Of a stretch of 64,000 nt of DNA, positions 52,380 through 61,500 are shown piece after piece. The notes beneath the pieces are model-generated. The model was not told the origin of the DNA. It did no database searches and saw only the letters and a list, made by a program, of their open reading frames with translations. Within the stretch, counting starts at the first letter, position 1. Every line of letters starts with the position of its first letter. The stretch covers positions 11,676-75,675 of the forward strand of contig NZ_JBHKFI010000022.1 in NCBI RefSeq assembly GCF_042263505.1, in the 5' to 3' direction. Made by a program: the position numbers and the translations under genes. This stretch comes from Bacillus_BE sp042263505. GTDB taxonomy: Bacteria > Bacillota > Bacilli > Bacillales > Cytobacillaceae.

Positions 52380-53333
52380 ATGAATATAGATTATATTTTA
52401 AAAAAGGGGCTATCAATAATTGGATTTCCTTTCACGTTAACAAATATGTTTATAAATGAAAAAAATAAGGTAAGTGAATTAGGGCAATTGGTTGAAGTAA
52501 ACGAGAGAAAAATACATACGATCGTTTCCGGAAACGAAGACTCAAAACCTACTGTAATATTTGATGCGGGCTTAAGCTGCTGCTCAATTGATTGGTACTA
52601 TATTCAGCCAGAGATTTCAAAGTTTACTAGGGTTGTTTCATTTGATAGAGCAGGTTACGGTTGGAGTACTCCTACAAAAGGTATGAATACTAGTGAGGAA
52701 GTAGTTGATGACTTAACACAAGTATTAGAGAAACTAGTAATTTATCCGCCTTATATTTTAGTCGGACATTCATTTGGTGGATTAAATATGAGGCTTTTTG
52801 CAAGTAAATACCCAGAAAAAGTAGCGGCATTAATTCTAATTGATGCAGTACATGAGAATAGGTATATAAGCAAAGAATGGGACGAGGTCCGAAAAAGGAG
52901 TCATCAAAAAAATTTTAATTTATTTCGATTAGGGTATATAACATCTGGGCTAGGGCTCCCTAGACTTTTTAAGCAACCGGTAGGCAGAAAACAATTACCA
53001 GAGCCTTTTCAAAAAGCCATTAATTATATAGGTTATAATCCCAAAATGTTTGAAGCAGTATATAAAGAATTTATACATAGCGAAAAATCTGCAAAACAAG
53101 TTGCTAATTCTAAACCCATAAATAAGGAATTACCTATATGGATCCTAAGTTCTAATAATAGTGATCCAACTTGGGTTGAACACCAAAAACTTCTTTGCAA
53201 TTTGTCAAATAATACAACGCAAATTAAAACAGATAATGGTCATTCCATTCATCTGGAAAATCCAGAATTGGTCATTAACATAATTAGAGAGGTATTTAAG
53301 AAAGAAACAGGGGGTTCTCTGCTTCCTTTTTAA
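52380..53333 (+). CDS. Alpha/beta hydrolase
   Basis: A 317-residue hydrolase behind ACAGGAGG. The N-terminus has a hydrophobic stretch (IIGFPFTLTNMFI) that may associate with membrane. The catalytic Ser is in LVGHSFGGLNMRL near residue 129, the Asp probably in ILSSNNSDPTW and the His in GHSIHLENPE. The last residues (TGGSLLPF) come from a dispersed hairpin repeat that supplies the stop codon. The substrate is unknown; haloperoxidase- or esterase-like annotation would be typical. Confidence 0.85.
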   Translation: MNIDYILKKGLSIIGFPFTLTNMFINEKNKVSELGQLVEVNERKIHTIVSGNEDSKPTVIFDAGLSCCSIDWYYIQPEISKFTRVVSFDRAGYGWSTPTKGMNTSEEVVDDLTQVLEKLVIYPPYILVGHSFGGLNMRLFASKYPEKVAALILIDAVHENRYISKEWDEVRKRSHQKNFNLFRLGYITSGLGLPRLFKQPVGRKQLPEPFQKAINYIGYNPKMFEAVYKEFIHSEKSAKQVANSKPINKELPIWILSSNNSDPTWVEHQKLLCNLSNNTTQIKTDNGHSIHLENPELVINIIREVFKKETGGSLLPF

Positions 53334-53365
53334 AGGAAGCAAGGAACCGCCCCCCTAGCTTCCTA
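53307..53365. repeat. Dispersed hairpin repeat overlapping a stop codon
   Basis: GGGGGTTCTCTGCTTCCTTT (53312) pairs with AAAGGAAGCAAGGAACCGCC and CCCCTAGCTTCC. It provides the last eight codons and stop of the hydrolase gene and a terminator-like hairpin. Confidence 0.8.
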
Positions 53366-53381
53366 ATTATTCATTTTCAGA

Positions 53382-53430
53382 AAAGCAGTAATAGTGAGTG
53401 GTCGACCGTATTGGTTGACTGCTTTTTTTC
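53382..53430 (+). terminator. Rho-independent terminator
   Basis: AAAGCAGT pairs with ACTGCTTT, with a second inner hairpin GGTCGACC, and ends in a run of T. Confidence 0.65.
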
Positions 53431-53514
53431 TGATTGGAACGCAGGACCTGTCCCACAAAAGAAGTTAATGTTATACTAAAAAGAGAATAACTGGAAAAAA
53501 CGGAGTTGAAGCTA

Positions 53515-54291
53515 ATGGAAGAAATATTAGTGATTAAAGACTTGAAAAAAAGATATGGTCCAAAAGCTGTCTTAAATAGCGTGTCGCTTCAAGTGAAGAG
53601 AGGGGAAATTATTGGGTATATCGGTCCAAATGGGGCCGGAAAAAGCACCACCGTTAAAATTATGCTAGGCATTGAAGATGACTATTCTGGTGAGGTAAAA
53701 ATCTTTGGTCAGGATATTTCTGATGGAAATATGGAGTATAAAAGGAAGATTGGCTATGTGCCGGAAGTCGCTGAGCTATATGACAATTTAACCGGCCACG
53801 AATATTTAACCTTTATTGGCGAATTGTATGGCCTTGATTTTGATCTCGCTGATTATAAAGCCAAAAGCTTAATGGAGCTATTTGGCATAGGGGAAGTCTA
53901 TCATTCTCGAATTGCTTCTTACTCAAAAGGAATGCGGCAAAAGCTATTAATAATTTCGAGTCTGTTACATAATCCGGAGCTTTTGTTTTTCGATGAACCC
54001 ATCAATGGTTTGGACGCGAACAGTGTGATGATTTTCAAAGAAATTATGATTCAACTTGCCGCACAGGGGAAAACGATTTTTTATTCTTCTCATATAATGG
54101 ATGTGGTTGAAAAAATAAGCAGCCGCATTATTCTCCTGCATGACGGAAAAATTGCTGCAGACGGTACTTTTGCAGAGTTAAAACAGCAAAATACGGAAGG
54201 CTCACTTGAACAAATTTTTAACCAACTTACAGGATTTACGGAGCATAAAGAAATTGGTGCAAGATTTGTCTCAATTGTAAGGGAGATGTGA
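53515..54291 (+). CDS. ABC-2-type exporter, ATP-binding protein
   Basis: A 258-residue ATPase; ATG 53515 is used, with a weak ribosome binding site CGGAGTTG. Walker A is GPNGAGKSTTVK (residue 37), Walker B LLFFDEPINGLD, switch His in YSSHIMD. The signature is YSKGMRQKL in place of LSGGQ, common in ABC-2 exporters. The partner permease follows after 3 bp. Export of a peptide, lipid or drug is likely, but the substrate is unknown. Confidence 0.9.
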   Translation: MEEILVIKDLKKRYGPKAVLNSVSLQVKRGEIIGYIGPNGAGKSTTVKIMLGIEDDYSGEVKIFGQDISDGNMEYKRKIGYVPEVAELYDNLTGHEYLTFIGELYGLDFDLADYKAKSLMELFGIGEVYHSRIASYSKGMRQKLLIISSLLHNPELLFFDEPINGLDANSVMIFKEIMIQLAAQGKTIFYSSHIMDVVEKISSRIILLHDGKIAADGTFAELKQQNTEGSLEQIFNQLTGFTEHKEIGARFVSIVREM

Positions 54292-54294
54292 GGG

Positions 54295-55938
54295 ATGCAG
54301 GATTTTCGCACTTTGAAGCTATTGGATCGATTTGAGAGGATCTTTCACGGATTTGGCATAGACTACAAGATCATGAGAAGAATTTTACAAGTAAAGTTAA
54401 CGATGGATAGCAGGCGTGTACCTACTATTTTCTCACAAAATGCAAAAAAGAAAAGTAAAGAAACTAGCAATCAGTATATAAAATCATTATGGATTTATGT
54501 TTTATTCAGCCTGTTTATGATTCCTTTTATATTTATGGGTAATCATTATCTGTTTAATATGAGTCTCTTTTATGGGATTTTTACCTTTTTTGTCATGACA
54601 TCTATGATATCCGATTTTTCTTCTGTTTTACTAGACATTCGTGATAGAAATATCTTGTTTCCAAAGCCAGTTGATAGAAAAACGATTAGCATGGCGAAAA
54701 TGGTGCATGTTTCTATTTATCTCTCTTTTATATCCATTGCGCTTGTCGGAATCCCTTTGATTGTTGGACTTGTCAAAAATGGTTTCTTGTTTTTCCTTGT
54801 TTCAGTTCTTAATATCATTCTCATTGACTTGTTTATCGTCGTGTTAACAGCACTCATCTATTTGTTTATTTTACGATTTTTCGATGGGGAAAAATTAAAG
54901 GATATCATAAATTATGTCCAAATTGGTTTGTCACTTGGAATTATGATTGGATATCAATTGCTTGTCCGCTCCTTTGAGTTTATTAATTTCACTATTTCGC
55001 TTAAAATGCATTGGTGGCAGGTATTGGTTTTTCCAATGTGGTATGGGGCAAATACGGAAATGGTTATGAACGGTGACTTTCATCCCTTTTCGCTTTTATT
55101 TTCAACCTTAGGGGTCGTGATGCCTCTCCTATCCATCTGGGTTTATGTAAAATGTATTCCCGTTTTCGAGCAAAATCTGCAAAAGCTTGCTTATCATGGG
55201 AAAGCAAGAGAAAATAAGCGCAGTAAGCTAAAGCAAAAGCTGTTTAGAGTGATTTGTCCCTCATCTGAAGAAAGGGCCTTTTTTCGATTTGCCGGTTTAA
55301 TGATGAAAAATGAACGGGATTTTAAGTTGAAGGTCTATCCATCATTAGGCTTTTCCATCGTGATTCCTTTTCTCTGGATCATGAATAACTTTCATCTCAA
55401 TTTTGATCAATTACCTACTAGGAAATCGTACCTATCGATTTACTTTAGCTTGATCATTATCCCGACAATCATGGTTTTTTTGAAATATTCAGGAAAATAT
55501 AAGGGTGCGTGGATTTACAAAGCTGCCCCCTTAAAACAACTGAAACCATTGTTTAGCGGTACGATAAAGGCGTTTGTTTTCAACTTATATTTACCGGTTT
55601 ATTTACTTTTAAGTATCTTTTTTATTGCATTTTTTGGAATAAGGGTTCTTCCGGATCTAATCGTAATCTTTATAAATGCATGCACGTATGCGGTCATTTG
55701 TTTTATGATTCTTAAAAAAGCAATTCCTTTTTCGGAGTCTTTTGATCAATACAATCAAAACAGTAACCTAGCAATTCTAATCGGTTTAATGCTGGTTGTT
55801 CTAATTTTTGCCGGCCTTCATTATGTCAGCACTTTGTTTCCCTATGGAATCTATCTATACCTGGCGATTGCCATCATTTATCTGAGTACTGTTTGGAAAC
55901 TGGCTTTCAACATTACTTGGGCAAAGATTCAAGGATGA
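54295..55938 (+). CDS. ABC-2-type exporter, large permease
   Basis: A 547-residue membrane protein with about 12 helices in two groups (about 65-260 and 360-540), separated by a basic loop (GKARENKRSKLKQKL). It starts GTGAGGG-ATG directly behind the ATPase. The two-bundle layout means one chain may act as the whole translocator with two ATPase copies. It resembles uncharacterised Bacillus ABC permeases; no substrate motif is visible. Confidence 0.82.
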   Translation: MQDFRTLKLLDRFERIFHGFGIDYKIMRRILQVKLTMDSRRVPTIFSQNAKKKSKETSNQYIKSLWIYVLFSLFMIPFIFMGNHYLFNMSLFYGIFTFFVMTSMISDFSSVLLDIRDRNILFPKPVDRKTISMAKMVHVSIYLSFISIALVGIPLIVGLVKNGFLFFLVSVLNIILIDLFIVVLTALIYLFILRFFDGEKLKDIINYVQIGLSLGIMIGYQLLVRSFEFINFTISLKMHWWQVLVFPMWYGANTEMVMNGDFHPFSLLFSTLGVVMPLLSIWVYVKCIPVFEQNLQKLAYHGKARENKRSKLKQKLFRVICPSSEERAFFRFAGLMMKNERDFKLKVYPSLGFSIVIPFLWIMNNFHLNFDQLPTRKSYLSIYFSLIIIPTIMVFLKYSGKYKGAWIYKAAPLKQLKPLFSGTIKAFVFNLYLPVYLLLSIFFIAFFGIRVLPDLIVIFINACTYAVICFMILKKAIPFSESFDQYNQNSNLAILIGLMLVVLIFAGLHYVSTLFPYGIYLYLAIAIIYLSTVWKLAFNITWAKIQG

Positions 55939-56160
55939 AGAGGCGCAGGGACAGGTTTCTTGTCCCAATTTGAAAAGGAAAGGAGGTGGATCTTGATTGA
56001 GACATGTCCTTTCCTTTGTTTTTGTTAATTAAACGTTACTTGGGATAAAATGAGGAACTTGTCCCTATGTATCTTTGAATGGAACTTATGTCATTGACAA
56101 AAGAATTTTCAGCATATATAGTGATATGTATTAATTTAGAACTTTCCAATATCTTAAAAT
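55939..56160. repeat. Composite dispersed repeat, second copy
   Basis: GCAGGGACAGGTTTCTTGTCC, the GGAAAGGAGGTGGATCTTG block and TTTGTTTTTGTTAATTAAACG parallel 52048-52150, although the hairpin and palindrome are degraded. GAGGAACTTGTCCC at 56047 is a further fragment. No gene. Confidence 0.65.
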
Positions 56161-56189
56161 TTTTTAAAAGCTAGGAACGGGAGTAGTAA

Positions 56190-56437
56190 AAGCTGATGGA
56201 ATAGGAGCAGAGAGCTGCGGGTTGGTGTGACGCAGTCTATGATCGCTTTGAACTCGCCCTGGAGCTGCTTGACAAAAGGAATGTATCGACGTTTCCAATG
56301 TCTTGACGGTTAACCTCCGTTAAAAGGTCTAAAAAGCAGGGTTCAAAAGGATCAACAAGAGTGGTACCGCGGTTAGCTATAGGCTTATCGTCTCTTTTCT
56401 CATTTTATGGTGAGATTAAAGACGATGAGCCTTTTCT
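56190..56437 (+). ncRNA. T-box leader, predicted tRNA-Leu specificity (CUC specifier)
   Basis: The T-box motif AGAGTGGTACCGCGG is at 56358-56372. Stem I features lie upstream (GGAGCAGAGAGCTGCGGG) and the specifier loop reads GAACTCG with CTC at 56253-56255, a leucine codon in the usual GAA-NNN context. The terminator pairs GGCTTATCGTCT (56381) with AGACGATGAGCC (56420) and ends in TTTTC; part of it competes with the antiterminator. It should raise permease expression when tRNA-Leu is uncharged. Confidence 0.85.
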
Positions 56438-56520
56438 ATTTTATATGCAACTAGTCTTTGGTGGGCATAAGTCGGCCAGTAGACGTAAGAATTTCTTAAG
56501 GAAAAATGGAGGTAGGATTT

Positions 56521-57897
56521 ATGAAAAGTAACAACGAGAGCTTGCAACGAAGCATGACCTCACGCCATATTATGATGATGGCCTTAGGAGGAAGCATTGG
56601 TGCCGGACTATTTAAAGGAAGCAGTTCAGCAATTGATATGGCCGGCCCTTCTGTTATTATTGCCTATCTGATTGGCGGAATTATTTTATTATTTATTATG
56701 CAGGGCTTAGCGGAAATGGCCGTTCGCAATAGTAAAGCAAGGACATTTCGAGATCTGGTTCAGTCAACTTTGGGGCATTTTCCTGCGTATTTTTTAGATT
56801 GGATTTATTGGAAAATGTGGGTGTTAAATATTGCTGCGGAAGCAGTAGTTGCCGCGATTTTTCTGCAATATTGGTTTCCTAGCTATCCGATTTGGATGCT
56901 AGCATTATCCGTTTCTGTTTTAATTACAATCGTCAATCTGCTGTCTGTTAAAATCTTTGCAGAAACAGAATACTGGCTTGCTTTAATCAAAATAAGTGTC
57001 ATTATCATTTTTATTTTGGCCGGTTTAGTGCTTTTATTTGTCTCATTTGGCCAACACTCAGCTCCTGGCTTTTCCAATTTAACAGGGCATGGCGGACTAT
57101 TTCCTCATGGACCAGGTGGATTAATTACGGCAATGCTTGTTGTTATTTACTCTTATGGCGGGACCGAAATTATTGGCGTAACTTTAGCAGAAACGAAGGA
57201 TCCTGAGAAGGTGGTACCAAAAGCGGTTCGCAGTACATTGACACGAATTATTGCTTTTTACCTTTTCCCTTTCTTTATCATTGTGAGTTTAATCCCATGG
57301 AATCAAGTAAATGCCGTCCAGGAAAGTCCTTTCGTTTTGGTGTTTAAGATGATAGGCATTCCCGGAGCAGATCACATTATGAATGCAGTCATTTTATTAG
57401 CTATTATTTCATCCATGAACTCTGGTCTTTATGGCTCATCCCGTGTATTATACACTCAAGCGGTAGACGGGCGGGTTCCGCAAATTTTTGCGAAACTGTC
57501 AAAAAAGAGGGTCCCTATTTATTCGATTTTAATGTGCACCTCTTCTCTTTATATAGGTGTGTTGATCTCCCTATTTGCAGGAAGTAAAACATTTGATTAT
57601 TTAATGGGGTCTTTAGGCTATACCGTTCTATTTATTTGGCTGATTATTGCCTTAGCTCATTTAAAATCACGTAAACAGCAGCCAAATGTTTCGGGCTATC
57701 ATGTAAAATGGTTTCCTTATACTACTTGGTTTGCCATCATTACGTTGATTCTTATTCTAATTGGCGTCATTTTCACCACGTCGATTATGATTACTAGTAT
57801 TACACTGGGAATTTATCTTTTTATTACTTTAACTTATATTGTGAAAATTCGCAATCTTCAGGATGATACAAGGACAAGCATCACATCTCATTCTTGA
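56521..57897 (+). CDS. yvbW: YvbW-like amino acid permease (APC family)
   Basis: A 458-residue transporter with 12 helices. ATG 56521 is 7 bp behind GGAGGT. The start SRHIMMMALGGSIGAGLFKGS is typical of the amino-acid/polyamine/organocation superfamily, and the loop GVTLAETKDPEKVVPKAV follows helix 6. The Leu-type T-box in front makes it the likely orthologue of B. subtilis YvbW, a permease with a leucine T-box. Uptake of leucine or related amino acids is likely. Confidence 0.82.
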   Translation: MKSNNESLQRSMTSRHIMMMALGGSIGAGLFKGSSSAIDMAGPSVIIAYLIGGIILLFIMQGLAEMAVRNSKARTFRDLVQSTLGHFPAYFLDWIYWKMWVLNIAAEAVVAAIFLQYWFPSYPIWMLALSVSVLITIVNLLSVKIFAETEYWLALIKISVIIIFILAGLVLLFVSFGQHSAPGFSNLTGHGGLFPHGPGGLITAMLVVIYSYGGTEIIGVTLAETKDPEKVVPKAVRSTLTRIIAFYLFPFFIIVSLIPWNQVNAVQESPFVLVFKMIGIPGADHIMNAVILLAIISSMNSGLYGSSRVLYTQAVDGRVPQIFAKLSKKRVPIYSILMCTSSLYIGVLISLFAGSKTFDYLMGSLGYTVLFIWLIIALAHLKSRKQQPNVSGYHVKWFPYTTWFAIITLILILIGVIFTTSIMITSITLGIYLFITLTYIVKIRNLQDDTRTSITSHS

Positions 57898-58266
57898 AAT
57901 GTTGGGAAGGACTGAAAAAAGGCTCTGGAGAGGGGAGATTTTTCCCAGCAGATAGATCGTGACGACTGCCTCTTTGTCATTTTATAAAAGGAAAGGAGAT
58001 GGATCTTGGTTGAGACAGCTCCTTTTCTTGTTTTTTTGCTACCTAGACACTTAATTTTAATGTGGTTTAAGCCCGGAAATTTTGACTGAAGTGGGTGATA
58101 CTAAAATGGAGTGAAACAGTCTTTCTCATTTTCTTGCGAGAGATAATATTTAAAGTTATATAAAAATTTCTCATTTTTTGTATGGTTTAAAAGGAAAGAG
58201 GCTTTTTTGTGGAACCCGAACCCCTACTACTTGTTTCTATCTTTTTGGGCTGGAATAGGATTCTCT
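57898..58266. other. Intergenic stretch with a repeat-derived terminator
   Basis: AAAAGGAAAGGAGATGGATC and CAGCTCCTTTTCTTGTTTTT (57987-58035) are a copy of the hairpin part of the repeat at 52080. It would end the permease transcript. No gene is seen. Confidence 0.55.
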
Positions 58267-58736
58267 CTATGTTCCAGATTCTTTCAGCTTAAATGTTTTC
58301 TCCTGCCAAACTTGAAAACCAAAGGCAATGAGAGATAGTGCAACCATTACAATGAATAAGTTCCAATTGCTCAAGTTAATGTAGTGAATAATGCCTCTTA
58401 ATTCCATAAATTCTCTTATTAAAAAGGCATCTATCCCATCGGCTATAATATTGGCCACTAGAAACAGCCAAAATTTTTTGAAGGTAAAATAGAAAATCCA
58501 CATGGTCCCAATTAGAAAGGATCCATAGGCGTAGCTCACATTTGTTATATATCCCCATGGTACTATGGTCACTTTTAATTCCCACCATTTATATGTATAA
58601 GCTAATTCGTAAATAATCGTTACTAATAATGCAGTAAATATGGTAACGGGAATATACCGTTTGATTCCTTCCCTTTTCATAAAAAACAAAACCATGGAGC
58701 AATAAACAATATCCAGAGAATTAACTTATTAATCAT
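58267..58736 (-). pseudogene. CBO0543-family membrane protein with a homopolymer frameshift
   Basis: The frame from 58695 gives 142 residues (IKRYIPVTIFTALLVTIIYE near the start) with four helices, the CBO0543 family. Upstream, another frame from ATG 58736, behind GGTGG, encodes MINKLILWILFIAPWFCF, the expected N-terminal helix. One T inserted in the six-T run near 58681-58686 would join the two. It is either a real disruption or a consensus error; the remainder could be translated from internal ATG 58677 as a shorter form. Confidence 0.65.
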
Positions 58737-58742
58737 CGTGTT

Positions 58743-58823
58743 TCACCATCCACCATTTTTTTTTAGTATTTCATAAATTTGTTGATCGTATGTAGGGCCT
58801 TGGAAACAGGTGCTTTGTTTCAT
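58743..58823 (-). other. Possible small ORF or gene tail upstream of the CBO0543 gene
   Basis: On the minus strand the frame reads RPKSMKQSTCFQGPTYDQQI then YEILKKNGGW to TGA, and remains open further upstream (AIKKRRLKLKAILYY). No good ribosome binding site is present for the Met. The stop lies seven bases before the CBO0543 start. It may be the end of a lost gene that once was in the same operon. Confidence 0.35.
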
Positions 58824-59122
58824 GCTTTTAGGGCGATAATAAAGAATAGCTTTTAGTTTAAGCCTTCTTTTTTTATTGCGCTGATCGTCACTGTGTATAT
58901 AGGACTCTTTAGCATGTTCATTTATTTGCTAAGTTTAATTCCAATATTGGCAATTATAAATAATGCTGACTGAGCAATAATGGATCATGTCCTTTTTACA
59001 TGAATAGTACGGATTCGAGGGATTTTGCTGATAGAGTAGTTGATTTGGTTTTGGTGTCCTTTCGTCAATCTCTTTGAAAGAAGCAAGGAACGAACCGTCC
59101 CCATGCTTTTTAAAAAAAAGTA
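58824..59122. other. Intergenic stretch
   Basis: GAAAGAAGCAAGGAACGAAC and CGTCCCCATGC (59078-59108) are a disturbed copy of the dispersed hairpin repeat. The minus-strand frame 58935-59135 has no support. Confidence 0.45.
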
Positions 59123-59183
59123 TTGACCAACACATCTATCTGTTATATATTAATTTTAAATATTAAAACTTGTTATATAACAG
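59123..59183 (+). promoter_or_regulatory. Promoter with inverted repeat over the -10 region
   Basis: TTGACC (59123-59128), a 17-bp spacer and TATATT (59146-59151). CTGTTATATA (59140-59149) and TATATAACAG (59174-59183) form a 10-bp inverted repeat, and TGTTATATAACA (59171-59182) is itself a perfect palindrome. This suggests repression of the small gene that follows by a dimeric regulator. Confidence 0.55.
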
Positions 59184-59202
59184 CGTGGAAGGGGAAACCA
59201 AA

Positions 59203-59343
59203 ATGGATATGTATCAGAAGGCTTATGAGTATTACAAAACGGCTTGTGAAAACAATGGGGTAGAGTGGGTTAGCATCCATCAATTTGTAAAGCATTTGAC
59301 CATGGAGCAAATAAGTGAATACAGTAAAATAGCCACCCTATAA
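59203..59343 (+). CDS. Small hypothetical protein (46 residues)
   Basis: Reads MDMYQKAYEYYKTACENNG, VEWVSIHQFVKHLTMEQISE and YSKIATL to TAA. The start follows GGAAGGGG by 8 bp; a promoter and a strong terminator flank it, so it is likely a real, separately controlled gene. It is amphipathic and helical, without membrane segment. No family recognised. Confidence 0.6.
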   Translation: MDMYQKAYEYYKTACENNGVEWVSIHQFVKHLTMEQISEYSKIATL

Positions 59344-59388
59344 AAAAGGACGTGATGACCACGGATTTCCTAACAGAAGTGAAACCGT

Positions 59389-59431
59389 AACCCTGCCAGT
59401 TCAAAACAAAACTAGGCAGGGTTATTTTTTT
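59389..59431 (+). terminator. Rho-independent terminator
   Basis: AACCCTGCC pairs with GGCAGGGTT around a 17-nt loop and is followed by ATTTTTTT. Confidence 0.85.
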
Positions 59432-59612
59432 GCGCTTTTTTCGAGAAAAGTTGGATGGTGCCTGTAATTTAAAAAAATTTTTTCTTTTCCTAAAATAGCT
59501 ACCTTATCACATTGTAATCGCATTCATTTAATGGGGATTCAAAATAGCTAATTGACAGAATTATCGTATGTTAGTAAACTTTACTTACTTTATTAATTTA
59601 CTAATAAAATAA

Positions 59613-59714
59613 CTTATCAAGAGTGACCGAGGGTTGGGCCCTATGACGTCCGGCAACCCCCTTTTTAGGGAAGGTGCCAATTCCCACAGAATGACTTTCA
59701 TTCTGAAAGATAAG
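59613..59714 (+). ncRNA. SAM-I riboswitch (S-box)
   Basis: Stem P1 is CTTATC (59613) with GATAAG (59709). The conserved core reads AAGAGTGACCGAGGG, TGACGTCCGGCAACC and AAGGTGCCAATTCC in order. It senses S-adenosylmethionine. A terminator hairpin follows at once, so high SAM should stop transcription of the met operon. Confidence 0.95.
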
Positions 59715-59734
59715 CATAGATATGTTTAAAATCG

Positions 59735-59766
59735 ATGCTCTTTCAGTTGAAAGGAGCATTTTTTTT
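59735..59766 (+). terminator. Riboswitch expression-platform terminator
   Basis: ATGCTC and GAGCAT, extended by the TTTCA / TGAAA inner stem, end in eight T. The 5' side probably pairs with the riboswitch P1 region when SAM is low. Confidence 0.85.
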
Positions 59767-59799
59767 ATGACAATCAGCGAGATGGAGGGAGGTTCGTTC

Positions 59800-60831
59800 A
59801 TGATTGAAATTGAAAATCTGACAAAGGTTTATCAAACAAAGAAAGGACAGGTTCGCGGAGTGGATGAGGTGTCCTTGACGATTCAGGAAGGGGAGATTTA
59901 TGGAATTGTCGGATACTCCGGTGCGGGGAAGAGCTCCTTGCTTCGCTGTATCAATCTACTGGAGCGACCGACTTCAGGAAAGATCACAGTGGATGGGGTG
60001 AACTTAGCGGCGCTTTCTGATAAAAAGCTGCGGCAAGCGAGGTTGAAAATTGGAATGATTTTTCAACATTTCTATTTAATCAGCCAGAAAACAATCTTTG
60101 AAAATATTGCCTTCTCCCTTAAAGCAGCAAAGGTGCCGAAGAGCCAAATTAAGGGAAGAGTGGAAGAATTGCTTGATATGGTGGGACTTTTGGATAAGCG
60201 GGATGTGTATCCATCACAGCTAAGTGGCGGACAGAAACAACGGGTGGCGATTGCTAGGGCGCTTGCGAATAATCCGACAGTTCTCTTATGCGATGAAGCG
60301 ACATCCGCTCTTGATCCAACGACAACGAAATCGATTTTACGTTTATTGAAAAAAATTAATAAAGAACTAAATATTACGATTGTCCTCATTACTCACGAGA
60401 TGAATGTTGTAAAAGAAATTTGTGATCGGATGGCAATTATGCAGACAGGGAAGGTGATTGAGGAAGGTTCAGTATATGATGTTTTTGCTAACCCCAAAAC
60501 CGACTTAACCCACGAGTTTATTAGTAGTATTGTTTCCTTTGATATACCAAAAGAAATTTTGGATCGATGCGAAGGAGCGATTATAAAGGTCATCTTTAAA
60601 GGGGAAGTCGCTGGAGAGGGTGTTATTTCGAATACTTTAAAGGCATTTCAGGTAAATGGTAACTTCCTTCATGGATCGATTGAATATATTCAGGAGGCGC
60701 CATTAGGAATTTTTATCATGGAAATAAAGGGTGAACCAGAAGAAATCGATAAGGCCATTCGCTTTATTGAGGAACAATCAGCACAAGTGGAGGTGTTACG
60801 ACATGGGCATAGACTTCAACCATCTCATTGA
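59800..60831 (+). CDS. metN: Methionine ABC importer, ATP-binding protein
   Basis: A 343-residue ATPase; ATG 59800 is 8 bp behind GGAGGGAGG. Walker A GYSGAGKSSLL (residue 38), signature LSGGQKQRVAIARAL, Walker B LLCDEATSALD, then a C-terminal NIL domain (from about 265) that binds methionine and inhibits transport. SAM-riboswitch control and the metI and metQ genes behind it make the assignment firm. It overlaps metI by 29 bp. Confidence 0.95.
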   Translation: MIEIENLTKVYQTKKGQVRGVDEVSLTIQEGEIYGIVGYSGAGKSSLLRCINLLERPTSGKITVDGVNLAALSDKKLRQARLKIGMIFQHFYLISQKTIFENIAFSLKAAKVPKSQIKGRVEELLDMVGLLDKRDVYPSQLSGGQKQRVAIARALANNPTVLLCDEATSALDPTTTKSILRLLKKINKELNITIVLITHEMNVVKEICDRMAIMQTGKVIEEGSVYDVFANPKTDLTHEFISSIVSFDIPKEILDRCEGAIIKVIFKGEVAGEGVISNTLKAFQVNGNFLHGSIEYIQEAPLGIFIMEIKGEPEEIDKAIRFIEEQSAQVEVLRHGHRLQPSH

Positions 60832-61474
60832 ACTGATTCCTGATATCAACCAAGCCTTCCTGCAAACGATTTTGATGATTTCCATTTCCTTGTTGGTGGC
60901 GGTCTTGGTGGGTCTCCCAATTGGCATCTTTTTATATGTTACCGATAAGGGCCTTTTCATGGAAAATCGTGTGATTCGCGTCGTATTAGGGTTTGTCGTT
61001 AATTTGATTCGCTCGATTCCTTTTATTATTTTATTGGTTGCCTTAATTCCCCTAACCAATTTTCTCGTACATACGACGATCGGACCCGTTGCGGCTAGTG
61101 TATCTCTTTCGGTTGCGGCGATTCCCTTTTTTGCCAGAATTATTGAAACGTCTTTTCGGGAAATTGATAAGGGTGTTATCGAAGCCGCAATTTCAGTCGG
61201 AGCGACTCCTTGGATGATCATAAAAGATGTCCTCCTTCTAGAGGCAAAATCTGGGATTATCTCAGGGGTTACCTTGACGCTTATTAGCTTGGTTGGATTT
61301 TCTGCAATGGCAGGAGTTGTCGGTGGCGGCGGAATTGGCGATTTAGCGATTCGCTTTGGGTATTATCGTTATGATAATACGATTATGATTGCCACCGTTC
61401 TCATTTTAATTATATTTGTCCAATTGATTCAAATATTAGGCGACTTTATCGCTAAAGCAGTAGACAAACGTTAA
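60803..61474 (+). CDS. metI: Methionine ABC importer, permease
   Basis: A 223-residue membrane protein with five helices; ATG 60803 lies behind GGAGGTG inside the metN end. The coupling-helix motif EAAISVGATPWMIIKDVLL and the following GVVGGGGIGDLAIRFGYYRY are typical of MetI. Two copies pair with two MetN in the membrane. Confidence 0.95.
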   Translation: MGIDFNHLIELIPDINQAFLQTILMISISLLVAVLVGLPIGIFLYVTDKGLFMENRVIRVVLGFVVNLIRSIPFIILLVALIPLTNFLVHTTIGPVAASVSLSVAAIPFFARIIETSFREIDKGVIEAAISVGATPWMIIKDVLLLEAKSGIISGVTLTLISLVGFSAMAGVVGGGGIGDLAIRFGYYRYDNTIMIATVLILIIFVQLIQILGDFIAKAVDKR

Positions 61475-61500
61475 AAATTTTTGGAAAGAAGGAAATATTC

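Noticed and set aside
52156..52416. 86-codon frame on the minus strand upstream of the alpha/beta hydrolase
   Set aside because: Rich in Phe, Ile and Tyr as expected for AT-rich non-coding DNA, and it overlaps the promoter and start of the real gene.
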